DNA from: Synergistaceae bacterium
Lineage (GTDB): Bacteria > Synergistota > Synergistia > Synergistales > Synergistaceae
DNA: 18,492 bases
NCBI GenBank assembly: GCA_031274465.1
Contig: JAISQC010000072.1
Coordinates: 1 to 18,492, forward strand
Reading direction: 5' to 3'
Each line of letters opens with the position of its first letter. The first letter of the stretch is position 1. The notes below the pieces were generated by a model. The model saw only the letters and a program-made list of their open reading frames with translations, was not told the DNA's origin and made no database searches. This document shows, piece by piece, positions 6,660-15,319 of the stretch. Made by a program: the position numbers and the translations under genes.

Positions 6660-8154
6660 CGACAGTTGCCTCCCGCCGCTCCATTACCTCGACCCTGTGA
6701 ACCACTCTGGAGAGCGTGCCCTGAAAATCTATCTTGAACTTGTCCCACGCGTATTCCGGATACTCGGCGAGGTAAAACCTGCGCCCGAACTCCTCCTCCC
6801 ACATCGAGAGGTACGTATCGGCTATATAGCGGGCGATAGCCGGATGGAGCTCCACGAGAAAAGCCTCGGAGTGGGCGCCGGTGACGGCTTTTCGGAGGAA
6901 CCGCTTCACCTTCATCGCCACGGTTTCCTCCTTGTCCACCCAGCCCAGACCGCCGCAGAAAGGGCAGCTGCGGCTCATTATGGAGCGCATGTCGAGTCGC
7001 GCGCGCTTGCGGGTGATCTCGACCAGCCCAAGCGCCGTTACCCCGAACACCCGGGCCTTGCACCTGTCGCCCCTGAAAAGCTCCTGAAGCGACTCGACGA
7101 GCTTGTTCCTGTCGTCGGGGCTCTCCATGTCGATGAAGTCTATTACCACTATGCCCCCTATCGCCCTCAGCCTGAGCTGGCGCGCTATCTCCTCCGCCGC
7201 CTCGAAATTCGTGTGATACACGGTGTCCTGGAGGTCTTTCGAGCCTATGTACTTTCCGGTGTTGACGTCTATCACCGTCAGCGCCTCGGCCTGATCCACC
7301 ACCAGATACGCCCCGCTCGGCAGCCACACCTTGCGGTCGTGCATCTCCTCTATCGCCCGCTCCACCCCGTAGACGTCGAAGACCGGCATGCTCCCCTTGT
7401 AGAGCGAAACTTCGGGCCTGGCGTCTGGGGCAAATCGCTCCATGAACGCGGCGATGTTGTCGAACTCGTCCTGTGAGTCCACCACTATCTCCCCGACGCT
7501 GTCGGTGAGCTCGTCGCGCAGGATTCGCTCGACCAGCCCGATGTCGCGGTGCAGCAGGCATGGCGCGGTGTTTTTTTTAGCCTTGCGCTCTACCTCGGCC
7601 CATTCGTCCATCAGCTCGGACACGTCGCGCGCAAGGCTCTCCTCGTCGCAATACTCGGCCATCGTGCGGACTATGAGGCCGTAGCCGTCCGGCCTAAGCC
7701 TTCGGGCGACGGAGCGCAATCTGGACCTCTCGGAGTCGTCCTCTATCCTCTTCGAAACGCCGACGTCGCGGTTCGACGGGACCAGCACCAGATACCGCCC
7801 CGCGAGCGAGACCCTTGGAGACACGCGGGCCCCCTTGCCCCTGTTGGGCGTCTTCAGAACCTGCACGAGCATGTCCATGCCCGGCTTCACAACGCCGTCC
7901 CACACGTCGTTCAGATATAGGAACCCGTTCCGCCCGTCGCCTAGGCTGAGGAACGCGGCGTTCATCCCAGGCAGAACGCTGTCAACCCTCGCCTTGTATA
8001 TCTCGCCCGCCCTCTGGCGCTCCAGCATCCGCTCGATGTAGAGGTTGTCCAGCCTGCCGCGCTCGTCCAATATGGCGATCCGCATCTCTTCGGGGTCTAT
8101 GACATTGACTATCAGCTTTATTTCTTTTTTTTTCGAGTGGGGTCCGCTATTCAC
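6634..8154 (-). CDS. rng: Ribonuclease E/G family endoribonuclease
   Basis: 506 residues from the chosen GTG start, about the size of RNase G and lacking the long C-terminal scaffold of E. coli RNase E. An S1-like RNA-binding domain lies at about 48-125 (AGEIYKARVDSVLPGMNAAF). The catalytic Asp pair is seen as IDVNTGKY (Asp296) and VVIDFIDM (Asp339). Their 43-residue spacing matches D303/D346 of RNase E. A zinc-link CPFCGGLGW sits at 397-405. The enzyme cleaves single-stranded RNA in rRNA maturation and mRNA decay. The frame is open 30 codons further upstream, but GTG at 8154 lies 2 nt after the stop of the previous gene. GGAGG sits 10 nt before it, and the conserved IVNVIDPEE begins near residue 15. 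The codons just after the start hold an A9 run (see findings). The 3' end overlaps smc. Confidence 0.94.
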   Translation of the reverse strand: MNSGPHSKKKEIKLIVNVIDPEEMRIAILDERGRLDNLYIERMLERQRAGEIYKARVDSVLPGMNAAFLSLGDGRNGFLYLNDVWDGVVKPGMDMLVQVLKTPNRGKGARVSPRVSLAGRYLVLVPSNRDVGVSKRIEDDSERSRLRSVARRLRPDGYGLIVRTMAEYCDEESLARDVSELMDEWAEVERKAKKNTAPCLLHRDIGLVERILRDELTDSVGEIVVDSQDEFDNIAAFMERFAPDARPEVSLYKGSMPVFDVYGVERAIEEMHDRKVWLPSGAYLVVDQAEALTVIDVNTGKYIGSKDLQDTVYHTNFEAAEEIARQLRLRAIGGIVVIDFIDMESPDDRNKLVESLQELFRGDRCKARVFGVTALGLVEITRKRARLDMRSIMSRSCPFCGGLGWVDKEETVAMKVKRFLRKAVTGAHSEAFLVELHPAIARYIADTYLSMWEEEFGRRFYLAEYPEYAWDKFKIDFQGTLSRVVHRVEVMERREATVVVHSTTSA

Positions 8155-8156
8155 GA

Positions 8157-8765
8157 TTAAAAATCCTCCGCAATCGGGGTTACTTTTCTTTCCTCTTCGT
8201 CCCATCCGCCTACAGCCGTTCGGACGATCGACAGGTCGCGCCACCCCGATATCAGCGACGCCGCGATCAGGGCTTTGACCATTCGGGACGCCCCGGACCT
8301 CTCCAGATCGGATACCGATACGGCCACCTCGCTGCCGGCCGACGCGACGGAAAGCAACAATCCGGCCGGGGCCAGCTCCGCGGTGAGCGCGCCCTCGATG
8401 CCCGACGCGTCTTTGCTCATCGGTTCAATTATATACGAAGCGGCGGCGCATAATTTGTTCAAGGACGCGCCCGCGACGGCGCGCGCCTCCAAAATCTCGA
8501 TGCCCTCCGGCATCCGCGCCCTCCACGCGTCAAGGCACCCGTCTTCCCAATCCGCGAACCAGAACTCAGCCGGCTCGCGCAAGCCCACGACCCCCACCGG
8601 AAGGGGGGGCCCGAGCGCGGTCCTGGGATGCGGCGAAAAGCCCTGAGTTATTTCCATCGCGAGCCCGGCCCTTCGAGCCGCCCTCGTGAAGAGTATCGGG
8701 AGATCGACGTGCGGCACGAAGACGGACATGCCCTTCTTGGAAAATAGTATCCTAACGCGCGGCAT
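8157..8765 (-). CDS. DUF2344 / TIGR03936 family protein, partner of the radical SAM protein
   Basis: 202 residues from ATG 8765, where GGGAGG lies 8 nt upstream and the conserved opening MPRVRILFSKKG begins. Longer in-frame starts would add about 50 non-conserved residues. The body has PHVDLPILFTRAARRAGL and ITQGFSPHPRTALGPPLPVGV, which are typical of the radical-SAM-linked DUF2344 family (TIGR03936). In several lineages this domain is fused to, or encoded next to, a B12-type radical SAM protein of the TIGR03960 group, as here. Its first 14 nt overlap that gene. The RNase G gene follows after 2 nt. The biochemical role is not established to my knowledge; a role tied to RNA or ribosome modification is suggested only by the conserved neighbourhood. 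Confidence 0.87.
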   Translation of the reverse strand: MPRVRILFSKKGMSVFVPHVDLPILFTRAARRAGLAMEITQGFSPHPRTALGPPLPVGVVGLREPAEFWFADWEDGCLDAWRARMPEGIEILEARAVAGASLNKLCAAASYIIEPMSKDASGIEGALTAELAPAGLLLSVASAGSEVAVSVSDLERSGASRMVKALIAASLISGWRDLSIVRTAVGGWDEEERKVTPIAEDF

Positions 8766-10560
8766 CGGCCCGGCCTCCCGCCCCGAAGCCGCCGCAGTCC
8801 GGAAAGCGCGCGCTCCACCCGCATCCGTTGCAAACCCCGCCGGCGCAATCCGGCGTGGGCTCCGCGCGAAGCGCCCGCTCCCTTTCCGACAACAAAAAAC
8901 CCTTATCCACGCCGACATCTATCACGTCCCAGGGCAAATCCTCATCCACCGCCCGCTCGCGGGCCGCGTATGGGTCGGGGTCGATGCCCAGACTGCGGAA
9001 AGCGCCCTCCCACAGCCCCATGTCGAACCGCTCGGTCCACCCGTCGAACCGCGCCCCCATGCGCCAAGCCTCCAGCGTGGCGAACCCCAGCGACCTGTCG
9101 CCCCGGGCGAAAACGCATTCGAGGAAAGTCTGGTCCGGCTCGTGGTACGAGAGCGAGATTTTTTTGCTCTTCACGCGGCTTTTGACATACCTCCCGCGAT
9201 CCCTCAGGTATTCCCTAGTCGCCTGCGCCTCCCATTGGAACGGCGTGTGGGGCTTTGGCACGAACCCGGCGACCGAGACGGACACCTCGCCCCTCCGCTT
9301 GTTTGCCCGGGCGTAATGGACGGCGCTGTCGGCCACTTCGACGATGCCGTCCAGATCGGCCTCCGTCTCGGTCGGCAGCCCCATCATGAAATAGAGTTTC
9401 ACCCTCTCCCATCCGTGCCGGAACGCGGCGTCCAAGGCGGCGGCGATGTCGCCGTCGTCGATGCCTTTGTTTATGACGCGCCGCAGCCGCTCGCTTCCAG
9501 CCTCCGGCGCGAACGTGATGCCGCCGCGCCTCATACCTTCGAGCCCAGCGGCAAGCTCGACGGAGAACGAGTCCATCCTGAGGCTGGGAAGGCTCAGTTT
9601 GATGTTGCCCCTGACGAGCGGTTCGGACATAGCCCGCAACAGCTCGCCAAGCCCGCTCCAGTCGCATGTGGCAAGCGACAGGAGGCCTGCTTCCTCCCAT
9701 CCGGTGTTCCCCAGCAGCTCAGTGAGCTGATCCGCGACGGACTGGGCGCTCCGTTCCCGGCGGGGGCGGCCTATCATGCCGGCCTGACAGAACCGGCAGC
9801 CCCGGGTGCATCCCCTGAACACCTGAACCTCCGCCCGGTCGTGTATTATGCTGCAATTAGGCACTATCATCGTGCGATGGACGAAGCCCCCGTCGAGGTT
9901 TTCGACGACGGCGGCCGGCGTCGGGGCGTTCGATGCGCCCGGAACGTACACGCCTTCGATTTTGGAGAGGGAGACTAGCTTTTCCTCCCTGCTTCGCCCA
10001 TCCAGCTCACGGACAGCCGCCAAAAGCTCCGGCAGGGTTTCCTCCCCGTCGCCGACGCAGAACGCGTCGAAAAAAATTTCGAGGGGGGCGGGCGAGCACG
10101 CCCCGCCCCCGCCCCCTATCACTATCGGGTCGCGCGCTCCGCGCTCGGCGCTCAAAAGCGGTATGCCGCCCAAGTCGAGGATGGTAAGGATATTAGTGCT
10201 GCACAGCTCGTACTGAAGCGTGAACCCCACCACGTCGAAATCGCGCAGCGGCCTCCCGCTTTCTAGAGAGCCGAGCGCACTGCGGGCAGACCGCATGGCG
10301 GCCTCCATGTCGGGCCACGGGCAGTAAACGCGTTCGACGTCGGCGTAATCCAGAGTCTTCACCAAAGAATACAATATCTGATACCCGAGGTAGCTCATGC
10401 CCACCTCGTACACATCTGGGAACGCGAGGCAGATGCGAGCGAGCTTTCGCCCGCCGCCTGCTTTCGCAAACGCCCCCCATTCTCCGCCCGCGTACCGCCC
10501 AGGCCGCTTGACCGACGCCAAGAGCGGGATCAGCGGGTTTTTCATCTCTTCAAGGATCAT
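8752..10560 (-). CDS. B12-binding-type radical SAM protein (TIGR03960 family)
   Basis: 602 residues. The N-terminal part (about 20-170) has KRPGRYAGGEW, LAFPDVYEVGMSYLG and a Gly-rich VIGGGGGACSP, as in the cobalamin-binding-like domain of this family. The radical SAM core carries FRGCTRGCRFCQAG with the three 4Fe-4S cysteines at 251, 255 and 258. MGLPTE follows later, and then a Cys-rich tail (CAGGVCNGCGW, about 573-583) that may hold a second cluster or a metal. The substrate is unknown. The ATG at 10560 has GAGG 10 nt upstream; a second in-frame ATG five codons later lacks its own RBS. It sits 61 nt after rodA and overlaps the DUF2344 gene by 14 nt. The rodA / TIGR03960 / DUF2344 / rng order recurs in Clostridia-type genomes. 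Confidence 0.9.
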   Translation of the reverse strand: MILEEMKNPLIPLLASVKRPGRYAGGEWGAFAKAGGGRKLARICLAFPDVYEVGMSYLGYQILYSLVKTLDYADVERVYCPWPDMEAAMRSARSALGSLESGRPLRDFDVVGFTLQYELCSTNILTILDLGGIPLLSAERGARDPIVIGGGGGACSPAPLEIFFDAFCVGDGEETLPELLAAVRELDGRSREEKLVSLSKIEGVYVPGASNAPTPAAVVENLDGGFVHRTMIVPNCSIIHDRAEVQVFRGCTRGCRFCQAGMIGRPRRERSAQSVADQLTELLGNTGWEEAGLLSLATCDWSGLGELLRAMSEPLVRGNIKLSLPSLRMDSFSVELAAGLEGMRRGGITFAPEAGSERLRRVINKGIDDGDIAAALDAAFRHGWERVKLYFMMGLPTETEADLDGIVEVADSAVHYARANKRRGEVSVSVAGFVPKPHTPFQWEAQATREYLRDRGRYVKSRVKSKKISLSYHEPDQTFLECVFARGDRSLGFATLEAWRMGARFDGWTERFDMGLWEGAFRSLGIDPDPYAARERAVDEDLPWDVIDVGVDKGFLLSERERALRAEPTPDCAGGVCNGCGWSARFPDCGGFGAGGRADAAR

Positions 10561-10621
10561 GTTTTAAAAACCTCGTTATCGGTCGGCGGTTTCGCGCCGC
10601 AAAATTTTAAAACCAGCCTCG

Positions 10622-11743
10622 TCACATCTGCGGGAATTTCTCCTTGACGTACGATATGGAGACGCTCTGCACCAAAGCCAGCGCGACCCCGACCATCAGG
10701 AGCGAGCTGCCCCCGTAGCTGAAAAGCGGCAGGGGGAGGCCGGTTATCGGCGCCAGCCCCATGCTCATGGCTATGCTTTCCATCACCTGAAACCACATCC
10801 ACGCCACCACGCCTATGCAGAGCAGCTTTGCCCTCGTGTCCTTGGTTCGGAACGCGCCGCGCAGCATCCTCCAGAAAAGGAGCGCGAAGAGCGCCACGAC
10901 CGCCACCCCGCCGACAAAGCCGAACTCTTCCGCGAAAACGCTGAATATAAAGTCCGTGTGCGGCTCCGGCAAAAAATGCAGCCGCCCCTGCGTCCCCTGC
11001 AGGAAGCCCTTGCCCCACAGCCCACCCGAGCCGACCGCGATGCGCGACTGGATGACGTTGTACCCGGCCCCCTGCGGGTCTCTGTAGGGATCCAGGAAGA
11101 CGATGAGCCTCATCTGCTGGTAAGTCTTGAGCGTCTTCCAGAAAAACGGCATCGCGACGATCCCGGTCATGACCATCGAGCCGAGATACTTGACCGGGGC
11201 GCCTGCCACCGCGAGGATCGCGAAGATGATAGCGACGTAGACTAGAGAGCTGCCGAGGTCGGGCTGCAGCAGGACCAGCACGACGCTGACGCCCGATATG
11301 GCAAGCGCGCCGAACAGGTTCTTCAGGTTGTCCGGGGGGTATCGGGAACAAAAACGCGACAAAACGAGGATGAGTGCCACCTTGCCGAGTTCAGCCGGCT
11401 GAAAGCTCAAGGGCCCTATCTGGAACCAGCGGACGGCCCCCTTGGAAGCGGCGCCCATGGCGTCGAGCGCCACCAGGATCAGCACCGTCGCGCCGTAAAG
11501 CCAGTAGCTGAGGCGGATGAAGTTGCGGTATCCGACGCGCAGGATCGCCACGTAGGCCACCGCGCTCACCCCGGCCCACACCGACTGCCTAACGACGTAC
11601 GCCACAGTCGACGTCCTGGCGCTGATGCCGGCGCTGTAGACCGACACGAGCCCGAGCGCGAAAAGGACGCCTATCAGGGCCAGCATGGCCTTGTCGAGAC
11701 CGCTGCCGACATCGCCCCAACTGTAGCCTACTTCGGGGAGCAT
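10622..11743 (-). CDS. rodA: RodA, SEDS-family peptidoglycan glycosyltransferase
   Basis: 373 residues with about ten hydrophobic membrane segments. Family blocks include SVYSAG (34-39), RWFQIGPLSFQPAELGK (105-121), QPDLGSS (160-166), and GSGGLWGKGFLQGTQ (238-252). The catalytic-region PEPHTDFIFSVFAEEFG (259-275) contains the conserved Asp264. The C-terminal segment has LPLPLFSYGGSS. RodA polymerises glycan strands from lipid II in the inner membrane and works with a class B PBP. That partner is probably the PBP2 encoded about 1.8 kb upstream, separated from rodA by minCDE. ATG 11743 lies one base after the minE stop, with no strong RBS of its own, so translation may depend on minE. Confidence 0.96.
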   Translation of the reverse strand: MLPEVGYSWGDVGSGLDKAMLALIGVLFALGLVSVYSAGISARTSTVAYVVRQSVWAGVSAVAYVAILRVGYRNFIRLSYWLYGATVLILVALDAMGAASKGAVRWFQIGPLSFQPAELGKVALILVLSRFCSRYPPDNLKNLFGALAISGVSVVLVLLQPDLGSSLVYVAIIFAILAVAGAPVKYLGSMVMTGIVAMPFFWKTLKTYQQMRLIVFLDPYRDPQGAGYNVIQSRIAVGSGGLWGKGFLQGTQGRLHFLPEPHTDFIFSVFAEEFGFVGGVAVVALFALLFWRMLRGAFRTKDTRAKLLCIGVVAWMWFQVMESIAMSMGLAPITGLPLPLFSYGGSSLLMVGVALALVQSVSISYVKEKFPQM

Positions 11744-11744
11744 G

Positions 11745-12053
11745 TTATTTCGCGGCCCTGCCTCGTCTCCGCAGCACGTTTTTTATCGGGATCGTCGCAA
11801 GCAGCGCGACGGACTCGTCCTCGTTCTCCAGTGCGAGGTCGATCTGGTTCTCGTCTATGTCGATATATTTTTTTATCACTTCTATAATGTCGAGCTTCAT
11901 ATTTTCCATCATCCCGGGCGAGATGTCGGCCCGATCGTGCACCAGAAGCACCGCCAGCCTGTCCATCCCCACCTGCCCCGGCGAATCGTCGTATCTGTCG
12001 CGTGGGTCACTCCTCGAACCGAAGATGCTTGAAAGAAGCGAACGAATGCTCAT
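11745..12053 (-). CDS. minE: Cell division topological specificity factor MinE
   Basis: 102 residues. It starts with an amphipathic membrane-targeting segment (MSIRSLLSSIFG). The anti-MinCD helix region follows (DRLAVLLVHDRADISPGMMENMKLD, about 31-55), then IIEVIKKYIDID and the dimerising beta part. MinE stimulates the MinD ATPase and displaces MinC, producing the oscillation or gradient that leaves midcell free for FtsZ. The ATG lies 5 nt after minD, and its RBS (GGGAGG) is formed by the last codons of minD. Its presence argues for a MinE-type system rather than the DivIVA-only type of Bacillus. Confidence 0.95.
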   Translation of the reverse strand: MSIRSLLSSIFGSRSDPRDRYDDSPGQVGMDRLAVLLVHDRADISPGMMENMKLDIIEVIKKYIDIDENQIDLALENEDESVALLATIPIKNVLRRRGRAAK

Positions 12054-12058
12054 TGCCT

Positions 12059-12865
12059 TTACCTCCCTTGGCCGAAAGCTTTTTTGAGAAAGCCGAACAG
12101 CCCGGCGCCCTGCGGGGCTTCGAGGTCTATGTACGGCACGTCGTTTCCCGCTATGCGGGACGCTATGTTCCGAAACGCCAAGGCCGCTCTGGACGTGGAC
12201 GATATGGTGAGCGGGTCGCCCCTGCTGGTGCTGGTGAACACGCTCTCGTCGTCCGGGACCATGCCGATCAGGTCAATGGCCAGCACGTCGAGGATGTCCT
12301 TGACGCCGAGCATGTCGCCCTTCATCACCATGTGCGGGCGGATCCTGTTCACTATGAGGCGTATCGGGGATTTTTCCATCGACTCGAGAAGGCCGATGAT
12401 CCTGTCGGCGTCCCGCACCGCCGTCACGTCCGGGGTGGTGACCACGAGGGCCTCGCCTGCGCCCGCCGCCGCATTTCTGAAACCCGCCTCTATCCCAGCC
12501 GGGCTGTCGATCAGGATGTAGTCGAAGTCCTTCTTCAGCTCGTCGCACACGTGCTCCATCTGCTCCGGGGCTACGGCGTCCTTCGTCCGGCTCTGCGCCG
12601 TCGGTATCATGCACAGGCCCTCCACACGCTTGTCGCGGATGAGGGTCTTGCTGAGGGTGCACGTCCCATCCAGCGCGTCCAGCAGCGTGTACACGATCCG
12701 ATTCTCCAGCCCCATGACGACATCGAGGTTCCTCAGCCCGGTATCCCCGTCTATCGCCACGACCTTATTGCCAAGCGCGGCCAGAGCTGTCGCGATGTTG
12801 GCCGTGGCCGTGGTCTTGCCGACCCCCCCCTTGCCCGAGGTCACTACTATAACGCGCGGCGCCAT
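12059..12865 (-). CDS. minD: Septum site-determining ATPase MinD
   Basis: 268 residues, the standard size. A deviant Walker A (KGGVGKTT, 12-19) with the signature Lys12 follows VIVVTSG. DGDTGLRNLDVVMGLENR (about 39-56) and FDYILIDSPAGIE (about 114-126) are MinD-specific blocks. The C-terminus GLFGFLKKAFGQ is an amphipathic membrane-targeting helix. MinD dimerises on ATP binding, attaches to the membrane and recruits MinC or MinE. An AAGGAGG RBS lies 7 nt before the ATG. A 37-nt AT-rich gap separates it from minC. Confidence 0.97.
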   Translation of the reverse strand: MAPRVIVVTSGKGGVGKTTATANIATALAALGNKVVAIDGDTGLRNLDVVMGLENRIVYTLLDALDGTCTLSKTLIRDKRVEGLCMIPTAQSRTKDAVAPEQMEHVCDELKKDFDYILIDSPAGIEAGFRNAAAGAGEALVVTTPDVTAVRDADRIIGLLESMEKSPIRLIVNRIRPHMVMKGDMLGVKDILDVLAIDLIGMVPDDESVFTSTSRGDPLTISSTSRAALAFRNIASRIAGNDVPYIDLEAPQGAGLFGFLKKAFGQGR

Positions 12866-12902
12866 TACTACTCCTCCTTGAGATCAAATTTTCAAAAAAA
12901 TT

Positions 12903-13580
12903 TCAAGCGGATTCATCCTTCGCGCTGTTTTTCATCGTAGGCCAGTACCTGATCAGCACCGCGCCGTCACTCACACAGACTATGACGGATTTGCCCCACC
13001 ACTTGGGGTCCCGGTCGAGCGAGCCGATATGGCCGGCTATGCGCACTTGGAGGGCTTCCATGGACCTCGCGACCACCGCGGTGTTCTCGTCGCCCTCGTA
13101 TCCGGCGTGCGCCACCCCTTTGAGGCGGCCAAGCACCGTCACGTTGCCGGAGGCCAGCGCCTCAGCCCCGTCGTTGACATGGCCCGATATGATGACATCC
13201 CCGCGATGCACGACACGCTGCCCGGACCGCAGCGACCTTTGCAGCACCAGTGCGCCGGGCTGTCTGCCGGAACCGGCGCCGCGCTCCGGCTCCGAAGTCG
13301 GGAACCCAGCCCGTTTCAGCAGGTCCTGCGTCTCGGCGTCGTATGTTATCCACGCCGCCGCCGAAATGCCGGACGGCCAGACGAAGCTGGACAATATGGA
13401 GGCCACCGTCGCTTCGGACAGTCGCCGCCCGCCGAAATCCAAGACGACTTTGGCGCCGGGGAGTATAGCGCCCCCAGTGTCGATCAGCTTCCCGAAGGCC
13501 TCCGGGAGATCCGCTTCCGACATGTCCTCGGGAACGACGCACCTCAACATGGAATCGGAAATGCCTTTGAGCTTTATCAT
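12903..13580 (-). CDS. minC: Septum site-determining protein MinC
   Basis: 225 residues. The N-terminal domain (about 1-95, MIKLKGISDSMLRCVV onward) is the divergent FtsZ-inhibiting part. A Gly/Arg-rich linker (SEPERGAGSGRQ, about 95-107) leads to the beta-helical C-domain. That domain has the clear MinC motifs RSGQRVVHRGDVIISGHVNDGAEALASGN and VLGRLKGVAHAGYEGD, which bind MinD. MinC blocks FtsZ assembly away from midcell. Its ATG overlaps the stop of the PBP2 gene by ATGA, and GGGAG lies 8 nt upstream. Placement directly after PBP2 ties division control to the elongation genes. Confidence 0.93.
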   Translation of the reverse strand: MIKLKGISDSMLRCVVPEDMSEADLPEAFGKLIDTGGAILPGAKVVLDFGGRRLSEATVASILSSFVWPSGISAAAWITYDAETQDLLKRAGFPTSEPERGAGSGRQPGALVLQRSLRSGQRVVHRGDVIISGHVNDGAEALASGNVTVLGRLKGVAHAGYEGDENTAVVARSMEALQVRIAGHIGSLDRDPKWWGKSVIVCVSDGAVLIRYWPTMKNSAKDESA

Positions 13581-15319
13581 CTTCCACGCTCCCGTTCAAG
13601 CAGGTAGGCCAGCATCTGGCCGACGAGGGGACCTGCCACCGAAGACCCCGAGCCGCCGCCCTCTATGATGACCGCGGCCACGTACTTGGGGGCGTTTGCC
13701 GGCGCGTATCCGACGAACAGCGCGTGGTCCTCTCCCTGCGAGTTTTGGGCCGTGCCTGTCTTGCCGGCTACGTCAAAGCCGAAGCTCCCGGCTACCCTTC
13801 CCGTGCCGCGCGCCACCACGTCCCTTATCCCCCGCCTGATGATGTCCATGTTGGCCTTGGACAGTTTGACGTCGCGCCACTCGGGCGCCTTGTCCGCGTT
13901 GAACCTTGGGGAGACGAGGCGCCCCCCGTTGGCGAACGCGGCGTAAACGCGCGCGAGCTGCATGGGGGTCATCAGCAGGTATCCCTGGCCTATGGCGTAG
14001 TTGACGGTATCTCCCTGATACCACGCCTCGCCCAACCTATCCTGTTTCCATTCCCGGCCCGCAAGGTTTCCCCCCAGCTCGCCCGGGATGTCGATGCCGG
14101 TCGGCTCGCCAATCCCGAACTCACGACCCCATTTTATCAGCTTGTCGATGCCGAGCTTCACGCTCATTTGATAAAAATAAACGTCGCACGAGTCTCGAAG
14201 CGCCCCCACTATCTCCTCGTTGCCGTGGCCCGAGCGCCTCCAGCACCTGAAATTCTGCGGGCCAAGGCGGAAATAGCCGGGGCACGAGACTATCGTCTTC
14301 GTGTTCGCCACGTTCTCCATCAGGATGCCGGCGGCGGTCACGACCTTGAACGTGGAGCCGGGCGGGTAGACGCCGCCCGTGACCCTGTTCATCATCGGAT
14401 TGTCCTCGTCCTCAAGCAGCGCCGACCAAGCTTTCGTGGAAATCCCCCACGTCAGCGGGTTCGGGTCGTAGGTGGGAGACGAGAGGAAAACCCTCACCGA
14501 GCCGTCCTCCACGTCCATCGCGACCATCGCCCCGCGCTTGCCCTCCATGAGGCGCAGCGCCTCGCGCTGCGCCGCGAGGTTTATGGTGAGCCTGATGTCG
14601 TTGCCCTTTTGCGGGTCGTTGTAGTTCATGTTGCGAAGGAGCCTGCCGCGCGAATCGACTTCCACGACCTGCTCACCGGTGACCCCTCTGAGCTCTTCCT
14701 CGTACATCGACTCGATGCCGTTCTTGCCGATCGTGTCGCCCGCCTGATAGTAGAGGTCGCGCTGGTCCTCCAGCTCGTCCCTGGTGATGCCGCCCACGTA
14801 GCCGATCACATGGGCGACCTGGGGCCCGGACGGATATATCCTCCTCCACACCGGCGATGGGAAGAGCACCTGAGAGAACTCGGGGTCCATGACGAGGTCG
14901 GAGACCTGCGCGAGGGTCAGGTTGGTCGCCACCGACACGGCGCGGTACGGCGCGACATACTGCCTGTCCACGCCCTCCTTCAGATCCGAGGACGTCATCG
15001 GTATGCCGTGGCGGGCGAAGAGCCCCGACACTCTGGTGAAATCGCCGTCAGTCCGAAGGTCCATCGGATACGCCTTTATGTCGAAGGTCCTGACGTTCAC
15101 CGCAAGAGGCACGCCGCTCGAATCATATATGTTGCCGCGGGGTGGGAGGAGGCGCACCATGCGGAGCCTGTTCTCCGACGCCAGATTGACGTACTCGTCG
15201 CCCTTTATCAGCTGGAAATAGGCCATGCCGATGATGAGGAACAGCATCGAGAAAATGAAGACGTTGCGCACGTATATCAGCCTTTGGTTGGCATCGAAAT
15301 GATCTAGGGACTTATACAC
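13577..15319 (-). CDS. mrdA: Penicillin-binding protein 2 (class B, elongation transpeptidase)
   Basis: 580 residues. One N-terminal membrane anchor (about 18-38) is followed by the dimerisation domain (RLLPPRGNIYDSSGVPLAV, 57-74) and the transpeptidase domain. The active-site SxxK is STFK (Ser322), the second motif is SCD (377-379) and the third is KTGT (520-523). The protein cross-links peptidoglycan in the periplasm as the RodA partner during cylindrical growth. The start is a GTG with AGGAGG 10 nt upstream. It overlaps mreD by 8 nt and minC by 4 nt. All catalytic motifs are intact. Confidence 0.96.
   Translation of the reverse strand: MYKSLDHFDANQRLIYVRNVFIFSMLFLIIGMAYFQLIKGDEYVNLASENRLRMVRLLPPRGNIYDSSGVPLAVNVRTFDIKAYPMDLRTDGDFTRVSGLFARHGIPMTSSDLKEGVDRQYVAPYRAVSVATNLTLAQVSDLVMDPEFSQVLFPSPVWRRIYPSGPQVAHVIGYVGGITRDELEDQRDLYYQAGDTIGKNGIESMYEEELRGVTGEQVVEVDSRGRLLRNMNYNDPQKGNDIRLTINLAAQREALRLMEGKRGAMVAMDVEDGSVRVFLSSPTYDPNPLTWGISTKAWSALLEDEDNPMMNRVTGGVYPPGSTFKVVTAAGILMENVANTKTIVSCPGYFRLGPQNFRCWRRSGHGNEEIVGALRDSCDVYFYQMSVKLGIDKLIKWGREFGIGEPTGIDIPGELGGNLAGREWKQDRLGEAWYQGDTVNYAIGQGYLLMTPMQLARVYAAFANGGRLVSPRFNADKAPEWRDVKLSKANMDIIRRGIRDVVARGTGRVAGSFGFDVAGKTGTAQNSQGEDHALFVGYAPANAPKYVAAVIIEGGGSGSSVAGPLVGQMLAYLLERERGR

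Noticed and set aside
8686..9978. Plus-strand open frame of about 430 codons opposite the radical SAM gene
   Set aside because: Antisense shadow: the product is Pro/Arg-rich with no recognisable motif, while the minus strand encodes an intact CxxxCxxC protein.
13724..15307. Long plus-strand open frame of about 527 codons opposite the PBP2 gene
   Set aside because: It lies wholly antisense to a gene with every class B PBP motif. Its product is His/Arg/Val-rich without domains, as expected for the shadow of GC-rich coding DNA.
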